Source: Membranipora membranacea
Lineage: Eukaryota > Bryozoa > Gymnolaemata > Cheilostomatida > Membraniporidae
Assembly: GCA_914767715.1 (NCBI GenBank)
Contig: OU612067.1
Coordinates: 21,116,162 to 21,180,161, forward strand
DNA length: 64,000 bases
Direction: 5' to 3'
Positions 1 to 13,119 of this stretch are shown one piece after another. The position numbers were made by a program, and so were the translations under genes. Under the pieces are notes generated by a model, which saw nothing but the letters and a program-made list of their open reading frames with translations, did not search any database and was not told the DNA's origin. Within the stretch, counting starts at the first letter, position 1. Each line of letters begins with the position of its first letter.

Positions 1-2449
1 GTTTGGCATGTTTTTTAATGACAAAAGTTGCCCGCGTTAAAAATGTCGCTGACGCCAAACTAAAAGGGGCAGCCCCAAACGGGTTTCAGTTCCAAAGTCA
101 GCATGAAATTCCCCACGGTTTAGAGTAGGTTATGAGGAAATCTATTTTTTGAACTGGCCGTAAAAAAATCAAAGGGTCCCCCCTTTGTTACTTTTTTTAA
201 TTTTAAAATCGCTCTCATTTCCGTTCTATTTATCGTAGGATCTTCATATTCTGGATTTAGAATGAGGTCCATGGGGCCATCATCTGGTCCGAGTTTGAAA
301 GAATCCCGATGGCCATTTAAATTTTTTACCCTGCGTTTGTCATGTTTTTCAATGACAAAAGTGGCCCTCGTTAAAAATGTCGCTGACGCCAAACTAAAAG
401 GGGCAGCCCCAAACGGGTTTCAGTTCCAAAGTCAGCATGAAATATCCCACGGTTTAGAGTAGGTTAGGAGGGAATCTATTTTTTGAACTGGCCGTAAAAA
501 AGCAAAGGGTCCCCCCTTTGTTACTTTTTTTAATTTTAAAATCGCTCTCATTTCCGTTCTATTTATCGTAGGATCTTCATATTCTGGAATTGGAATGAGG
601 CTAATGAGGCCATCAAGTGGTCCGAGTTTGAAAGAATTCCGATGGCTATTTAAATTTTTTACCCTGCGTTTGGCATGTTTTTTAATGACAAAAGTGGCCC
701 TCGTTAAAAATGTCGCTGACGCCAAACTAAAAGGGGCAGCCCCAAACGGGTTTCAGTTCCAAAGTCAGTATGAAATTCCCCACAGTTTAGAGTAGGTAAG
801 GAGAAATTCCATTTTTTGAACTTGCCGTAAAAAAAGCAAAGGGTCCCCCTTTGTTACTTTTTTTAATTTTAAAGTCGCTCTCATTTCCGTTCTATTTATC
901 GTAGGATCTTCATATTCTGGAATTTGAATGAGGCCAATGAGGACATCAACTGGTCCGAGTTTGAAAGAATTCAGATGGCTATTTAAATTTTTTACCCTGC
1001 GTTTGGCATGTTTTTTAATGACAAAAGTGGCCCTCGTTAAAAATGTCGCTGACGCCAAACTAAAAGGGGCAGCCCCAAACGGGTTTCAGTTCCAAAGTCA
1101 GCATGAAATTCCCCACAGTTTAGAGTAGGTAAGGAGGAAATCCATTTTTTGAACTTGCCGTAAAAAAAGCAAAGGGTCCCCCTTTGTTACTTTTTTTAAT
1201 TTTAAAGTCGCTCTCATTTCCGTTCTATTTAGCGTAGGATCTTCGTATTCTGGAATTTGAATGAGGCCAATGAGGCCATCAACTGGTCCGAGTTTGAAAG
1301 AATTCCGATGGCTATTTAAATTTTTTACCCTGCGTTTGGCATGTTTTTTAATGACAAAAGTGGCCTTCGTTAAAAATGTCGCTGACGCAAAACTAAAACG
1401 GGCAGCCCCAAACGAGTTTCAGTTCCAAAGTCAGCATGAAATTCCCCGCAGTTTAGAGTAGGTAAGGATGAAATCTATTTTTTTAACTGGCCGTAAAAAA
1501 AGCAAAGGGTCCCCCTTTGTTACTTTTTTTAATTTTAAAGTCGCGCTCATTTCCGTTCTATTTATCGTAGGATCTTCATATTCTGGAATGTGTATGAGGC
1601 CAATGAGGCCATCAAATGGTCCGAGTTTGACAGAATTCCGATGGCTATTAAAATTTTTTACCCTGCGTTTGGCATGTTATTTAATGACAAAAGTGGCCCT
1701 CGTTAAAAATGTCGCTGACGCCAAACTAAAAGGGGCAGCCCCAAACGGGTTTCAGTTCCAAAGTCAGCATAAAATTCCCCCAGTTTAGATTAGGTAAGGA
1801 TGAAATCTATTTTTTGAACTGGCCGTAAAAAAAGCAAAGGGTCCCCCCTTTGTTACTTTTTTAAATTTTAAAGTCGCTCTCATTTCCGTTCTATTTATCG
1901 TAGGATCTTCATATTCTGGAATTTGAATGAGGCCAATGAGGCCATCAACTGGTCCGAGTTTGAAAGAATTCCGATGGCTATTTAAATTTTTTACCCTGCG
2001 TTTGGCATGTTTTATAATGACAAAAGTGGCCCTCGTTAAAAATGTCGCTGACGCCAAACTAGAAGGGGCAGCCCCAAACGGGTTACAGTTCCAAAGTCAG
2101 CATGAAATTCCCCACAGTTTAGAGTAGATAAGGAGGAAATCAATTTTTTAAACTAGCCGTAAAAAAAGCAAAGGGTCCACCCTTTGTTACTTTTTTAAAT
2201 TTTAAAGTCGCTCTCATTTCCGTTCTATTTATCGTAGGATCTTCATATTCTGGATTTAGAATGAGGTCAATGGGGCCATCAACTGGTCCGAGTTTGAAAG
2301 AATCCCGATGGCCATTTAAATTTTTTACCCTGCGTTTGTCATGTTTTTCAATGACAAAAGTGGCCCTCGTTAAAAATGTCGCTAACGCCAAACTAAAAGG
2401 GGCAGCCCCAAACGGGTTTCAGTTCCAAAGTCAGTATGAAATTCCCCAC

Positions 2450-3575
2450 GGTTTAGAGTAGGTAAGGAGGAAATCCATTTTTTGAACTTGCCGTAAAAAA
2501 AGCAAAGGGTCCCCCTTTGTTACTTTTTTTAATTTTAAAATCGCTTTCATTTCCGTTCTATTTATTGTAGGATCTTCATATTCTGGAATTTGAATGAGGC
2601 CAATAAGGCCATCAACTGGTCCGAGTTTGAAACAATTCCGATGGCTATTTAAATTTTTTACCCTGCGTTTGGCATGTTTTTTAATGACAAAAGTGGCCCT
2701 CGTTAAAAATGTCGCCGACGCCAAAGTAAAAGGGGCAGCCCCAAACGGGTTTCAGTTCCAAAGTCAGCATGAAATTCCCCGCAGTATAGAGTAGGTAAGG
2801 ATGAAATCTATTTTTTGAACTGGCCGTAAAAAAAGCAAAGGGTCCCCCCTTTGTTACTTTTTTTAATTTTAAAGTCGCGCTCATTTCCGTTCTATTTATC
2901 GTAGGATCTTCATATTCCGGAATTTGAAAAAGGCTAATGAGGCCATCAACTGGTCCGAGTTTGACAGAATTCCGATGGCTATTAAAATTTTTTACCCTGC
3001 GTTTGGCATGTTATTTAATGACTAAAGTGGCCCTCGTTAAAAATGTCGCTGACGCCAAACTAAAAGGGGCAGCCCCAAACGGGTTTCAGTTCCAAAGTCA
3101 GCATGAAATTCCCCACGGTTTAGAGTAGGTTAGGAGGAAATCCATTTTTTGAACTTGCCGTAAAATAAGCAAAGGGTCCCCCTTTGTTACTTTTTTTAAT
3201 CTTAAAGTCGCTCTCATTTCCGTTCTATTTATCGTAGGATCTTCATATTCTGGAATTTGAATGAGGCCAATGAGGCCATCAACTGGTCCGAGTTTGAAAG
3301 ACTTCCGATTGCTATTCAAATTTTTTACCCTGCGTTTGGCATGTTTTTTAATGACAAAAGTGGCCCTCGTTAAAAATGTCGCTGACGCCAAACTAAAAGG
3401 GGCAGCCCCAAACGGGTTTCAGTTCCAAAGTCAGTATGAAATTCCCCACAGTTTAGAGTAGGTAAGGAGAAAATCCATTTTTTGAACTTGCCGTAAAAAA
3501 AGCAAAGGGTCCCCCTTTGTTACTTTTTTTAATTTTAAAGTCGCTCTCATTTCCGTTCTATTTATCGTAGGATCT
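2450..3575 (+). repeat. 6-mer-spaced internal duplication, copy 1 (offset 1,999 bp)
   Basis: Monomers at 2594, 2928 and 3261 recur at 4593, 4927 and 5260, six monomers downstream. They share aataaggcc with aaacaattcc, the degenerate gaaaaaggctaatg anchor with cgcgctc, and gacttccgattgctattc. Both ends lie inside monomers, so this is a segment of about 3.4 monomers embedded in the 18-mer unit. A third copy lies in the second 18-mer at about 8,449-9,574. Confidence 0.87.
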
Positions 3576-4448
3576 TCATATTTTGGAATTTGAATGAGGC
3601 CAATGAGGCCATCAACTGGTCCGAGTTTGAAAGAATTCCGATGGCTATTTAAATATTTTACCCTGCGTTTGGCATGTTTTTTAATGACAAAAGTGGCCCT
3701 CGTTAAAAATGTCGCTGACGCCAATCTAAAAGGGGCAGCCCCAAACGGTTTCAGTTCCAAAGTCAGCATGAAATTTCCCGCAGTATAGAGTAGGTAAGGA
3801 GGAAATCCATTTTTTGAACTGGCCGGAAAAAAAGCAAAGGGTCCCCCCTTTGTTACTTTTTTAAATTTTAAAGTCGCTTTCATTTCCGTTGTATTTATCG
3901 TAGGATCTTCATATTCTGGAATTTGAATGAGGCTAATGCGGACATCAACTGGTCTGAGTTTGAAAGAATTCCGATGGCTATTTAAATTTTTTACCCTGCG
4001 TTTGGCATGTTTTTTAATGACAAAAGTGGCCCTCGTTAAAAATGTCGCTGACGCCAAACTAAAAGGGGCAGCCCCAAACGGGTTTCAGTTCCAAAGTCAG
4101 CATGAAATTCCCCACAGTTTAGAGTAGGTAAGGAGGAAATCCATTTTTTGAACTTGCCGTAAAAAAAGCAAAGGGTCCCCCTTTGTTACTTTTTTTAATT
4201 TTAAAGTCGCTCTCATTTCCGTTCTATTTATCGTAGGATCTTCATATTCTGGAATTTGAATGAGGCCAATGAGGCCATCAACTGGTCAGAGTTTGAAAGA
4301 ATTCCGATGGCTATTTAAATTTTTTACCCTGCGTTTGGCATGTTTTTTAATGACAAAAGTGGCCCTCGTTAAAAATGTCGCTGACGCCAAACTAAAAGGG
4401 GCAGCCCCAAACGGGTTTCAGTTCCAAAGTCAGTATGAAATTCCCAAC

Positions 4449-5574
4449 GGTTTAGAGTAGGTAAGGAGGAAATCCATTTTTTGAACTTGCCGTAAAAAAA
4501 GCAAAGGGTCCCCCTTTGTTACTTTTTTTAATTTTAAAATCGCTTTCATTTCCGTTCTATTTATTGTAGGATCTTCATATTCTGGAATTTGAATGAGGCC
4601 AATAAGGCCATCAACTGGTCCGAGTTTGAAACAATTCCGATGGCTATTTAAATTTTTTACCCTGCGTTTGGCATGTTTTTTAATGACAAAAGTGGCCCTC
4701 GTTAAAAATGTCGCCGACGCCAAAGTAAAAGGGGCAGCCCCAAACGGGTTTCAGTTCCAAAGTCAGCATGAAATTCCCCGCAGTATAGAGTAGGTAAGGA
4801 TGAAATCTATTTTTTGAACTGGCCGTAAAAAAAGCAAAGGGTCCCCCCTTTGTTACTTTTTTTAATTTTAAAGTCGCGCTCATTTCCGTTCTATTTATCG
4901 TAGGATCTTCATATTCCGGAATTTGAAAAAGGCTAATGAGGCCATCAACTGGTCCGAGTTTGACAGAATTCCGATGGCTATTAAAATTATTTACCCTGCG
5001 TTTGGCATGTTATTTAATGACTAAAGTGGCCCTCGTTAAAAATGTCGCTGACGCCAAACTAAAAGGGGCAGCCCCAAACGGGTTTCAGTTCCAAAGTCAG
5101 CATGAAATTCCCCACAGTTTAGAGTAGGTAAGGAGGAAATCCATTTTTTGAACTTGCCGTAAAATAAGCAAAGGGTCCCCCTTTGTTACTTTTTTTTATT
5201 TTAAAGTCGCTCTCATTTCCGTTCTATTTATCGTAGGATCTTCATATTCTGGAATTTGAATGAGGCCAATGAGGCCATCAACTGGTCCGAGTTTGAAAGA
5301 CTTCCGATTGCTATTCAAATTTTTTACCCTGCGTTTGGCATGTTTTTTAATGACAAAAGTGGCCCTCGTTAAAAATGTCGCTGACGCCAAACTAAAAGGG
5401 GCAGCCCCAAACGGGTTTCAGTTCCAAAGTCAGTATGAAATTCCCCACAGTTTAGAGTAGGTAAGGAGAAAATCCAGTTTTTGAACTTGCCGTAAAAAAA
5501 GCAAAGGGTCCCCCTTTGTTACTTTTTTTAATTTTAAAGTCGCTCTCATTTCCGTTCTATTTATCGTAGGATCT
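4449..5574 (+). repeat. 6-mer-spaced internal duplication, copy 2
   Basis: Partner of the segment at about 2,450-3,575. Small differences exist: ttatttaccc near 4,990 against ttttttaccc, cccacagttt near 5,113 against cccacggttt, and ttttttttatt near 5,190. The flanking monomers at 4260 and 5593 do not match those at 2261 and 3594, which fixes the extent. Confidence 0.85.
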
Positions 5575-6000
5575 TCATATTCTGGAATTAGAATGAGGCC
5601 AATGAGGCCATCAATTGGTCCGAGTTTGAAAGAATTCCGATGGCTATTTAAATTTTTTACCCTGCGTTTGGCATGTTTTTTAATGACAAAAGTGGCCCTC
5701 GTTAACGATGTCGCTGACGCCAAACTAAAAGGGGCGGCCCCAAAAGGGTTTCAGTTCCAAAGTCAGCATGAAATTCCCCACGGTTTAGAGTAGGTTATGA
5801 GGAAATCTATTTTTGGAACTGGCCGTAAAAAAAGCAAAGGGTCCCCCCTTTGTTACTTTTTTTAATTTTAAAATCGCTCTCATTTCTGTTCTATTTATCG
5901 TAGGATCTTCAAATTCTGGAATTAGAATGAGGCCAATGAGGCCATCAACTGGTCCGAGTTTGAAAGAATTCCAATGGCTATTTAAATTTTTTACCCTGCG

Positions 6001-9000
6001 TTTGGCATGTTTTTTAATGACAAAAGTTGCCCGCGTTAAAAATGTCGCTGACGCCAAACTAAAAGGGGCAGCCCCAAACGGGTTTCAGTTCCAAAGTCAG
6101 CATGAAATTCCCCACGGTTTAGAGTAGGTTATGAGGAAATCTATTTTTTGAACTGGCCGTAAAAAAATCAAAGGGTCCCCCCTTTGTTACTTTTTTTAAT
6201 TTTAAAATCGCTCTCATTTCCGTTCTATTTATCGTAGGATCTTCATATTCTGGATTTAGAATGAGGTCCATGGGGCCATCATCTGGTCCGAGTTTGAAAG
6301 AATCCCGATGGCCATTTAAATTTTTTACCCTGCGTTTGTCATGTTTTTCAATGACAAAAGTGGCCCTCGTTAAAAATGTCGCTGACGCCAAACTAAAAGG
6401 GGCAGCCCCAAACGGGTTTCAGTTCCAAAGTCAGCATGAAATATCCCACGGTTTAGAGTAGGTTAGGAGGGAATCTATTTTTTGAACTGGCCGTAAAAAA
6501 GCAAAGGGTCCCCCCTTTGTTACTTTTTTTAATTTTAAAATCGCTCTCATTTCCGTTCTATTTATCGTAGGATCTTCATATTCTGGAATTGGAATGAGGC
6601 TAATGAGGCCATCAAGTGGTCCGAGTTTGAAAGAATTCCGATGGCTATTTAAATTTTTTACCCTGCGTTTGGCATGTTTTTTAATGACAAAAGTGGCCCT
6701 CGTTAAAAATGTCGCTGACGCCAAACTAAAAGGGGCAGCCCCAAACGGGTTTCAGTTCCAAAGTCAGTATGAAATTCCCCACAGTTTAGAGTAGGTAAGG
6801 AGAAATTCCATTTTTTGAACTTGCCGTAAAAAAAGCAAAGGGTCCCCCTTTGTTACTTTTTTTAATTTTAAAGTCGCTCTCATTTCCGTTCTATTTATCG
6901 TAGGATCTTCATATTCTGGAATTTGAATGAGGCCAATGAGGACATCAACTGGTCCGAGTTTGAAAGAATTCAGATGGCTATTTAAATTTTTTACCCTGCG
7001 TTTGGCATGTTTTTTAATGACAAAAGTGGCCCTCGTTAAAAATGTCGCTGACGCCAAACTAAAAGGGGCAGCCCCAAACGGGTTTCAGTTCCAAAGTCAG
7101 CATGAAATTCCCCACAGTTTAGAGTAGGTAAGGAGGAAATCCATTTTTTGAACTTGCCGTAAAAAAAGCAAAGGGTCCCCCTTTGTTACTTTTTTTAATT
7201 TTAAAGTCGCTCTCATTTCCGTTCTATTTAGCGTAGGATCTTCGTATTCTGGAATTTGAATGAGGCCAATGAGGCCATCAACTGGTCCGAGTTTGAAAGA
7301 ATTCCGATGGCTATTTAAATTTTTTACCCTGCGTTTGGCATGTTTTTTAATGACAAAAGTGGCCTTCGTTAAAAATGTCGCTGACGCAAAACTAAAACGG
7401 GCAGCCCCAAACGAGTTTCAGTTCCAAAGTCAGCATGAAATTCCCCGCAGTTTAGAGTAGGTAAGGATGAAATCTATTTTTTTAACTGGCCGTAAAAAAA
7501 GCAAAGGGTCCCCCTTTGTTACTTTTTTTAATTTTAAAGTCGCGCTCATTTCCGTTCTATTTATCGTAGGATCTTCATATTCTGGAATGTGTATGAGGCC
7601 AATGAGGCCATCAAATGGTCCGAGTTTGACAGAATTCCGATGGCTATTAAAATTTTTTACCCTGCGTTTGGCATGTTATTTAATGACAAAAGTGGCCCTC
7701 GTTAAAAATGTCGCTGACGCCAAACTAAAAGGGGCAGCCCCAAACGGGTTTCAGTTCCAAAGTCAGCATAAAATTCCCCCAGTTTAGATTAGGTAAGGAT
7801 GAAATCTATTTTTTGAACTGGCCGTAAAAAAAGCAAAGGGTCCCCCCTTTGTTACTTTTTTAAATTTTAAAGTCGCTCTCATTTCCGTTCTATTTATCGT
7901 AGGATCTTCATATTCTGGAATTTGAATGAGGCCAATGAGGCCATCAACTGGTCCGAGTTTGAAAGAATTCCGATGGCTATTTAAATTTTTTACCCTGCGT
8001 TTGGCATGTTTTTTAATGACAAAAGTGGCCCTCGTTAAAAATGTCGCTGACGCCAAACTAGAAGGGGCAGCCCCAAACGGGTTACAGTTCCAAAGTCAGC
8101 ATGAAATTCCCCACAGTTTAGAGTAGATAAGGAGGAAATCAATTTTTTAAACTAGCCGTAAAAAAAGCAAAGGGTCCACCCTTTGTTACTTTTTTAAATT
8201 TTAAAGTCGCTCTCATTTCCGTTCTATTTATCGTAGGATCTTCATATTCTGGATTTAGAATGAGGTCAATGGGGCCATCAACTGGTCCGAGTTTGAAAGA
8301 ATCCCGATGGCCATTTAAATTTTTTACCCTGCGTTTGTCATGTTTTTCAATGACAAAAGTGGCCCTCGTTAAAAATGTCGCTAACGCCAAACTAAAAGGG
8401 GCAGCCCCAAACGGGTTTCAGTTCCAAAGTCAGTATGAAATTCCCCACGGTTTAGAGTAGGTAAGGAGGAAATCCATTTTTTGAACTTGCCGTAAAAAAA
8501 GCAAAGGGTCCCCCTTTGTTACTTTTTTTAATTTTAAAATCGCTTTCATTTCCGTTCTATTTATTGTAGGATCTTCATATTCTGGAATTTGAATGAGGCC
8601 AATAAGGCCATCAACTGGTCCGAGTTTGAAACAATTCCGATGGCTATTTAAATTTTTTACCCTGCGTTTGGCATGTTTTTTAATGACAAAAGTGGCCCTC
8701 GTTAAAAATGTCGCCGACGCCAAAGTAAAAGGGGCAGCCCCAAACGGGTTTCAGTTCCAAAGTCAGCATGAAATTCCCCGCAGTATAGAGTAGGTAAGGA
8801 TGAAATCTATTTTTTGAACTGGCCGTAAAAAAAGCAAAGGGTCCCCCCTTTGTTACTTTTTTTAATTTTAAAGTCGCGCTCATTTCCGTTCTATTTATCG
8901 TAGGATCTTCATATTCCGGAATTTGAAAAAGGCTAATGAGGCCATCAACTGGTCCGAGTTTGACAGAATTCCGATGGCTATTAAAATTTTTTACCCTGCG

Positions 9001-10444
9001 TTTGGCATGTTATTTAATGACTAAAGTGGCCCTCGTTAAAAATGTCGCTGACGCCAAACTAAAAGGGGCAGCCCCAAACGGGTTTCAGTTCCAAAGTCAG
9101 CATGAAATTCCCCACGGTTTAGAGTAGGTTAGGAGGAAATCCATTTTTTGAACTTGCCGTAAAATAAGCAAAGGGTCCCCCTTTGTTACTTTTTTTAATT
9201 TTAAAGTCGCTCTCATTTCCGTTCTATTTATCGTAGGATCTTCATATTCTGGAATTTGAATGAGGCCAATGAGGCCATCAACTGGTCCGAGTTTGAAAGA
9301 CTTCCGATTGCTATTCAAATTTTTTACCCTGCGTTTGGCATGTTTTTTAATGACAAAAGTGGCCCTCGTTAAAAATGTCGCTGACGCCAAACTAAAAGGG
9401 GCAGCCCCAAACGGGTTTCAGTTCCAAAGTCAGTATGAAATTCCCCACAGTTTAGAGTAGGTAAGGAGAAAATCCATTTTTTGAACTTGCCGTAAAAAAA
9501 GCAAAGGGTCCCCCTTTGTTACTTTTTTTAATTTTAAAGTCGCTCTCATTTCCGTTCTATTTATCGTAGGATCTTCATATTTTGGAATTTGAATGAGGCC
9601 AATGAGGCCATCAACTGGTCCGAGTTTGAAAGAATTCCGATGGCTATTTAAATATTTTACCCTGCGTTTGGCATGTTTTTTAATGACAAAAGTGGCCCTC
9701 GTTAAAAATGTCGCTGACGCCAATCTAAAAGGGGCAGCCCCAAACGGTTTCAGTTCCAAAGTCAGCATGAAATTTCCCGCAGTATAGAGTAGGTAAGGAG
9801 GAAATCCATTTTTTGAACTGGCCGGAAAAAAAGCAAAGGGTCCCCCCTTTGTTACTTTTTTAAATTTTAAAGTCGCTTTCATTTCCGTTGTATTTATCGT
9901 AGGATCTTCATATTCTGGAATTTGAATGAGGCTAATGCGGACATCAACTGGTCTGAGTTTGAAAGAATTCCGATGGCTATTTAAATTTTTTACCCTGCGT
10001 TTGGCATGTTTTTTAATGACAAAAGTGGCCCTCGTTAAAAATGTCGCTGACGCCAAACTAAAAGGGGCAGCCCCAAACGGGTTTCAGTTCCAAAGTCAGC
10101 ATGAAATTCCCCACAGTTTAGAGTAGGTAAGGAGGAAATCCATTTTTTGAACTTGCCGTAAAAAAAGCAAAGGGTCCCCCTTTGTTACTTTTTTTAATTT
10201 TAAAGTCGCTCTCATTTCCGTTCTATTTATCGTAGGATCTTCATATTCTGGAATTTGAATGAGGCCAATGAGGCCATCAACTGGTCAGAGTTTGAAAGAA
10301 TTCCGATGGCTATTTAAATTTTTTACCCTGCGTTTGGCATGTTTTTTAATGACAAAAGTGGCCCTCGTTAAAAATGTCGCTGACGCCAAACTAAAAGGGG
10401 CAGCCCCAAACGGGTTTCAGTTCCAAAGTCAGTATGAAATTCCC
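6001..10444 (+). repeat. 18-mer higher-order repeat, copy 2, truncated after ~13.3 monomers
   Basis: Anchors 6261, 6594, 6927, 7260, 7593, 7926, 8260, 8593, 8927, 9260, 9593, 9926 and 10259 match copy 1 at offset 5,999. By eye only isolated substitutions separate the copies, for example A at 2,014 against T at 8,013 and C at 3,201 against T at 9,200. Identity stops near 10,444, where copy 1 reads cccaacgg and this copy reads ccccacag; what follows belongs to a different group of monomers. Confidence 0.93.
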
Positions 10445-12729
10445 CACAGTTTAGAGTAGGTAGGGAGGAAATCCATTTTTTGAACTTGCCGTAAAAAAAG
10501 CAAAGGGTCCCCCTTTGTTACTTTTTTTAATTTTAAAGTCGCTCTCATTTCCGTTCTATTTATCGTAGGATCTTCATATTCCGGAATTTGAATGAGGCCA
10601 ATGAGGCCATCAACTGGTCCGAGTTTGAAAGAATTCCGATGGCTATTTAAATTTTTTACCCTGCGTTTGGCATGTTTTTAATGACATAAGTGGCCCTCGT
10701 TAAAAATGTCGCTGACGCCAAACTAAAAGGGGCAGCCCCAAACAGGTTTCAGTTCCAAAGTCAGCATGAAATTCCCCACAGTTTAGAGTAGATAAGGAGG
10801 AAATCCATATTTTGAACTTGCCGTAAAAAAAGCAAAGGGTCCCCCTTTGTTACTTTTTTTAATTTTAAAGTCGCTCTCATTTCCGTTCTATTTATTGTAG
10901 GATCTTCATATTCTGGAATTTGAATGAGGCCAATGAGGGCATCAACTGGTGCGAGTTTGAAAGAATTCCGATGGCTATTTAAATTTTTTACCCTGCGTTT
11001 GGCATGTTTTTTAAAGACAAAAGTGGCCCTCGTTAAAAATGTCGCTGACGCCAAACTAAAAGGGGCAGCCCCAAACGGGTTTCAGTTCCAAAGTCAGCAT
11101 GAAATTCCCCACGGTTTAGAGTAGGTTATGAGGAAATCTATTTTTTGAACTGGCCGTAAAAAAAGCAAAGGGCCCCCCTTTGTTACTTTTTTTAATTTTA
11201 AAATCGCTCTCATTTCCGTTCTATTTATCGTAGGATCTTCATATTCTGGAATTTGAATGAGGCCAATGAGGCCATCAACAGGTGCGAGTTTGAAAGAATT
11301 CCGATTGCTATTTAAATTTTTTACCCTGCGTTTGGCATGTTTTTCAATGACAAAAGTGGCCCTCGTTAAAAATGTCGCTGACGCCAAACTAAAAGGGGCA
11401 GCCCCAAACGGGTTTCAGTTCCAAAGTCAGCATGAAATTCCCCACGGTTTAGAGTAGGTTATGAGGAAATCTATTTTTTGAACTGGCCGTAAAAAAAGCA
11501 AAGGGTCCCCCTTTGTTACTTTTTTTAATTTTAAAGTCGCTCTCATTTCCGTTCTATTTATCGTAGGATCTTCATATTCTGGAATTTGAATGAGGCCAAT
11601 GAGGCCATCAACTGGTCCGAGTTTGAAAGAATTCCGATGGATATTAAAATTTTTTACCCTGCGTTTGGCATGTCTTTTAATGACAAAAGTGGCCCTCGTT
11701 AAAAATGTCGCTGACGCCAAACTAAAAGGGGCAGCCCCAAACGGGTTTCAGTTCCAAAGTCAGCATGAAATTCCCCGCAGTTTAGAGTAGGTAAGGATGA
11801 AATCTATTTTTTGAACTGGCCGTAAAAAAAGCAAAGGGTCCCCCCTTTGTTACTTTTTTTAATTTTAAAGTCGCTCTCATTTCCGTTCTATTTATCGTAG
11901 TTTCTTCATATTCTGGAATTTGAATGAAGCCAATGAGGCCATCAAGTGGTCCGAGTTTGAAAGAATTCCGATGGCTATTAAAATTTTTTACCCTGCGTTT
12001 GGCATGTTTTTTAATGACAAAAGTGGCCCTCGTTAAAAATGTCGCTGACGCCAAACTAAAAGGGGCTGCCCCAAACGGGTTTCAGTTCCAAAGTCAGCAT
12101 GAAATTCCCCACAGTTTAGAGTAGGTAACGAGGAAATCTATTTTTTGAACTGGCCGTAAATAAAGCAAAGGGTCCCCCTCTGTTACTTTTTTTAATTTTA
12201 AAGTCGCTCTCATTTCCGTTCTATTTATCGTAGGATCTTCATATTCTGGAATTTTATTGAGGCCAATGAGGCCATCAACTGGTCCGAGTTTGAAAGAATT
12301 CCGATGGCTATTTAAATTTTTTACCCTGCGTTTGGGATGTTTTTAATGACAAAAGTGGCCCTCGTTAAAAATGTCGCTGACGCCAACTAAAAGGGGCAGC
12401 CCCAAACAGGTTTCAGTTCCAAAGTCAGCATGAAATTCCCCACGGTTTAGAGTAGGTTATGAGGAAATCTATTTTTTGAACTGGCCGTAAAAAAAGCAAA
12501 GGGTCCCCCCTTTGTTACTTTTTTTAATTTTAAAATCGCTCTCATTTCCGTTCTATTTATCGTAGGATCTTCATATTCTGGAATTTGAATGAGGCCAATG
12601 AGGCCATCAACAGGTGCGAGTTTGAAAGAATTCCGATTGCTATTTAAATTTTTTACCCTGCGTTTGGCATGTTTTTTAATGACAAAAGTGGCCCTCGTTA
12701 AAAATGTTGCTGACGCCAAACTAAAAGGG
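10445..12729 (+). repeat. Transitional satellite segment between the 18-mer and 25-mer HORs
   Basis: Anchors 10592, 10924, 11257, 11590, 11924, 12257 and 12589. The block moves from A-type copies to the C type, with ggtgcgag first at about 10,949. Monomer 12257 has lost the anchor ATG (ttattgagg), carries gtttgggatg and has a one-base deletion in cgccaactaaaag. No gene or foreign sequence is present. Confidence 0.85.
11475..12250 (+). repeat. Two-monomer variant block, first of three copies
   Basis: The pair around anchors 11590 and 11924 has gatggatattaaaat, catgtctttt and cgtagtttcttc with aatgaagcc. It recurs around 18927/19261 (offset 7,337 bp) and 27268/27602 (a further 8,341 bp). The third monomer start (gtaacgagg, gtaaataaagc) follows in all three places. 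The latter two copies belong to the 25-mer duplication; this one lies outside it, so the pair predates that duplication. Confidence 0.83.
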
Positions 12730-13119
12730 GCAGCCCCAAACGGGTTTCAGTTCCAAAGTCAGCATGAAATTCCCCACGGTTTAGAGTAGGTTATAAGGAA
12801 ATCTATTTTTTGAACTGGCCGTAATAAAAGCAAAGGGTCCCCCCTTTGTTACTTTTTTAAATTTTAAAATCGCTCTCATTTCCGTTCTATTTATCGTAGG
12901 ATCTTCATATTCTGGAATTTGAATGAGGCCAATGAGGCCATCAACTGGTGCGAGTTTGAAAGAATTCCGATGGCTATTTAAATTTTTTACCCTGCGTTTG
13001 GCATGTTTTTTAATGACAAAAGTGGCCCTCGTTAAAAATGTCGCTGACGCCAAACTAAAAGGGGCAGCCCCAAACGGGTTTCAGTTCCAAAGTCAGCATG
13101 AAATTCCCCACGGATTAGA

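Larger units (their letters stand above)
2..6000 (+). repeat. 18-mer higher-order repeat, copy 1 (5,999 bp)
   Basis: Eighteen monomers with anchors 262, 595, 928, 1261, 1594, 1927, 2261, 2594, 2928, 3261, 3594, 3927, 4260, 4593, 4927, 5260, 5593 and 5927. The block repeats at an offset of exactly 5,999 bp starting at 6,001. Distinct variants inside it recur in the same order in copy 2, such as the monomer with gaatcccg and gtttgtcatg at 262, the one with gacgcaaaactaaaacggg at 1261, and the one lacking the first anchor ATG at 2928. The true left edge lies outside the window. Confidence 0.93.

Noticed and set aside
120-392. 90- and 97-codon minus-strand frames in nearly every monomer
   Set aside because: They overlap the plus-strand frames and end differently depending on the C-run length. 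Stop codons and frameshifts occur freely between copies. No known domain is recognised.
262-462. 66-codon plus-strand frames in nearly every monomer
   Set aside because: They recur once per satellite unit and differ by many amino-acid-changing substitutions. Copies have lost the start codon (12,257; 14,591; 36,268) or been shifted, with no sign of repair. One chance frame copied about 190 times is sufficient explanation.
12810-12835. AATAAA in gtaataaaagc as a polyadenylation signal
   Set aside because: It arises from a single A-to-T change in the A-tract, is limited to subfamily C copies, and has no transcript context.
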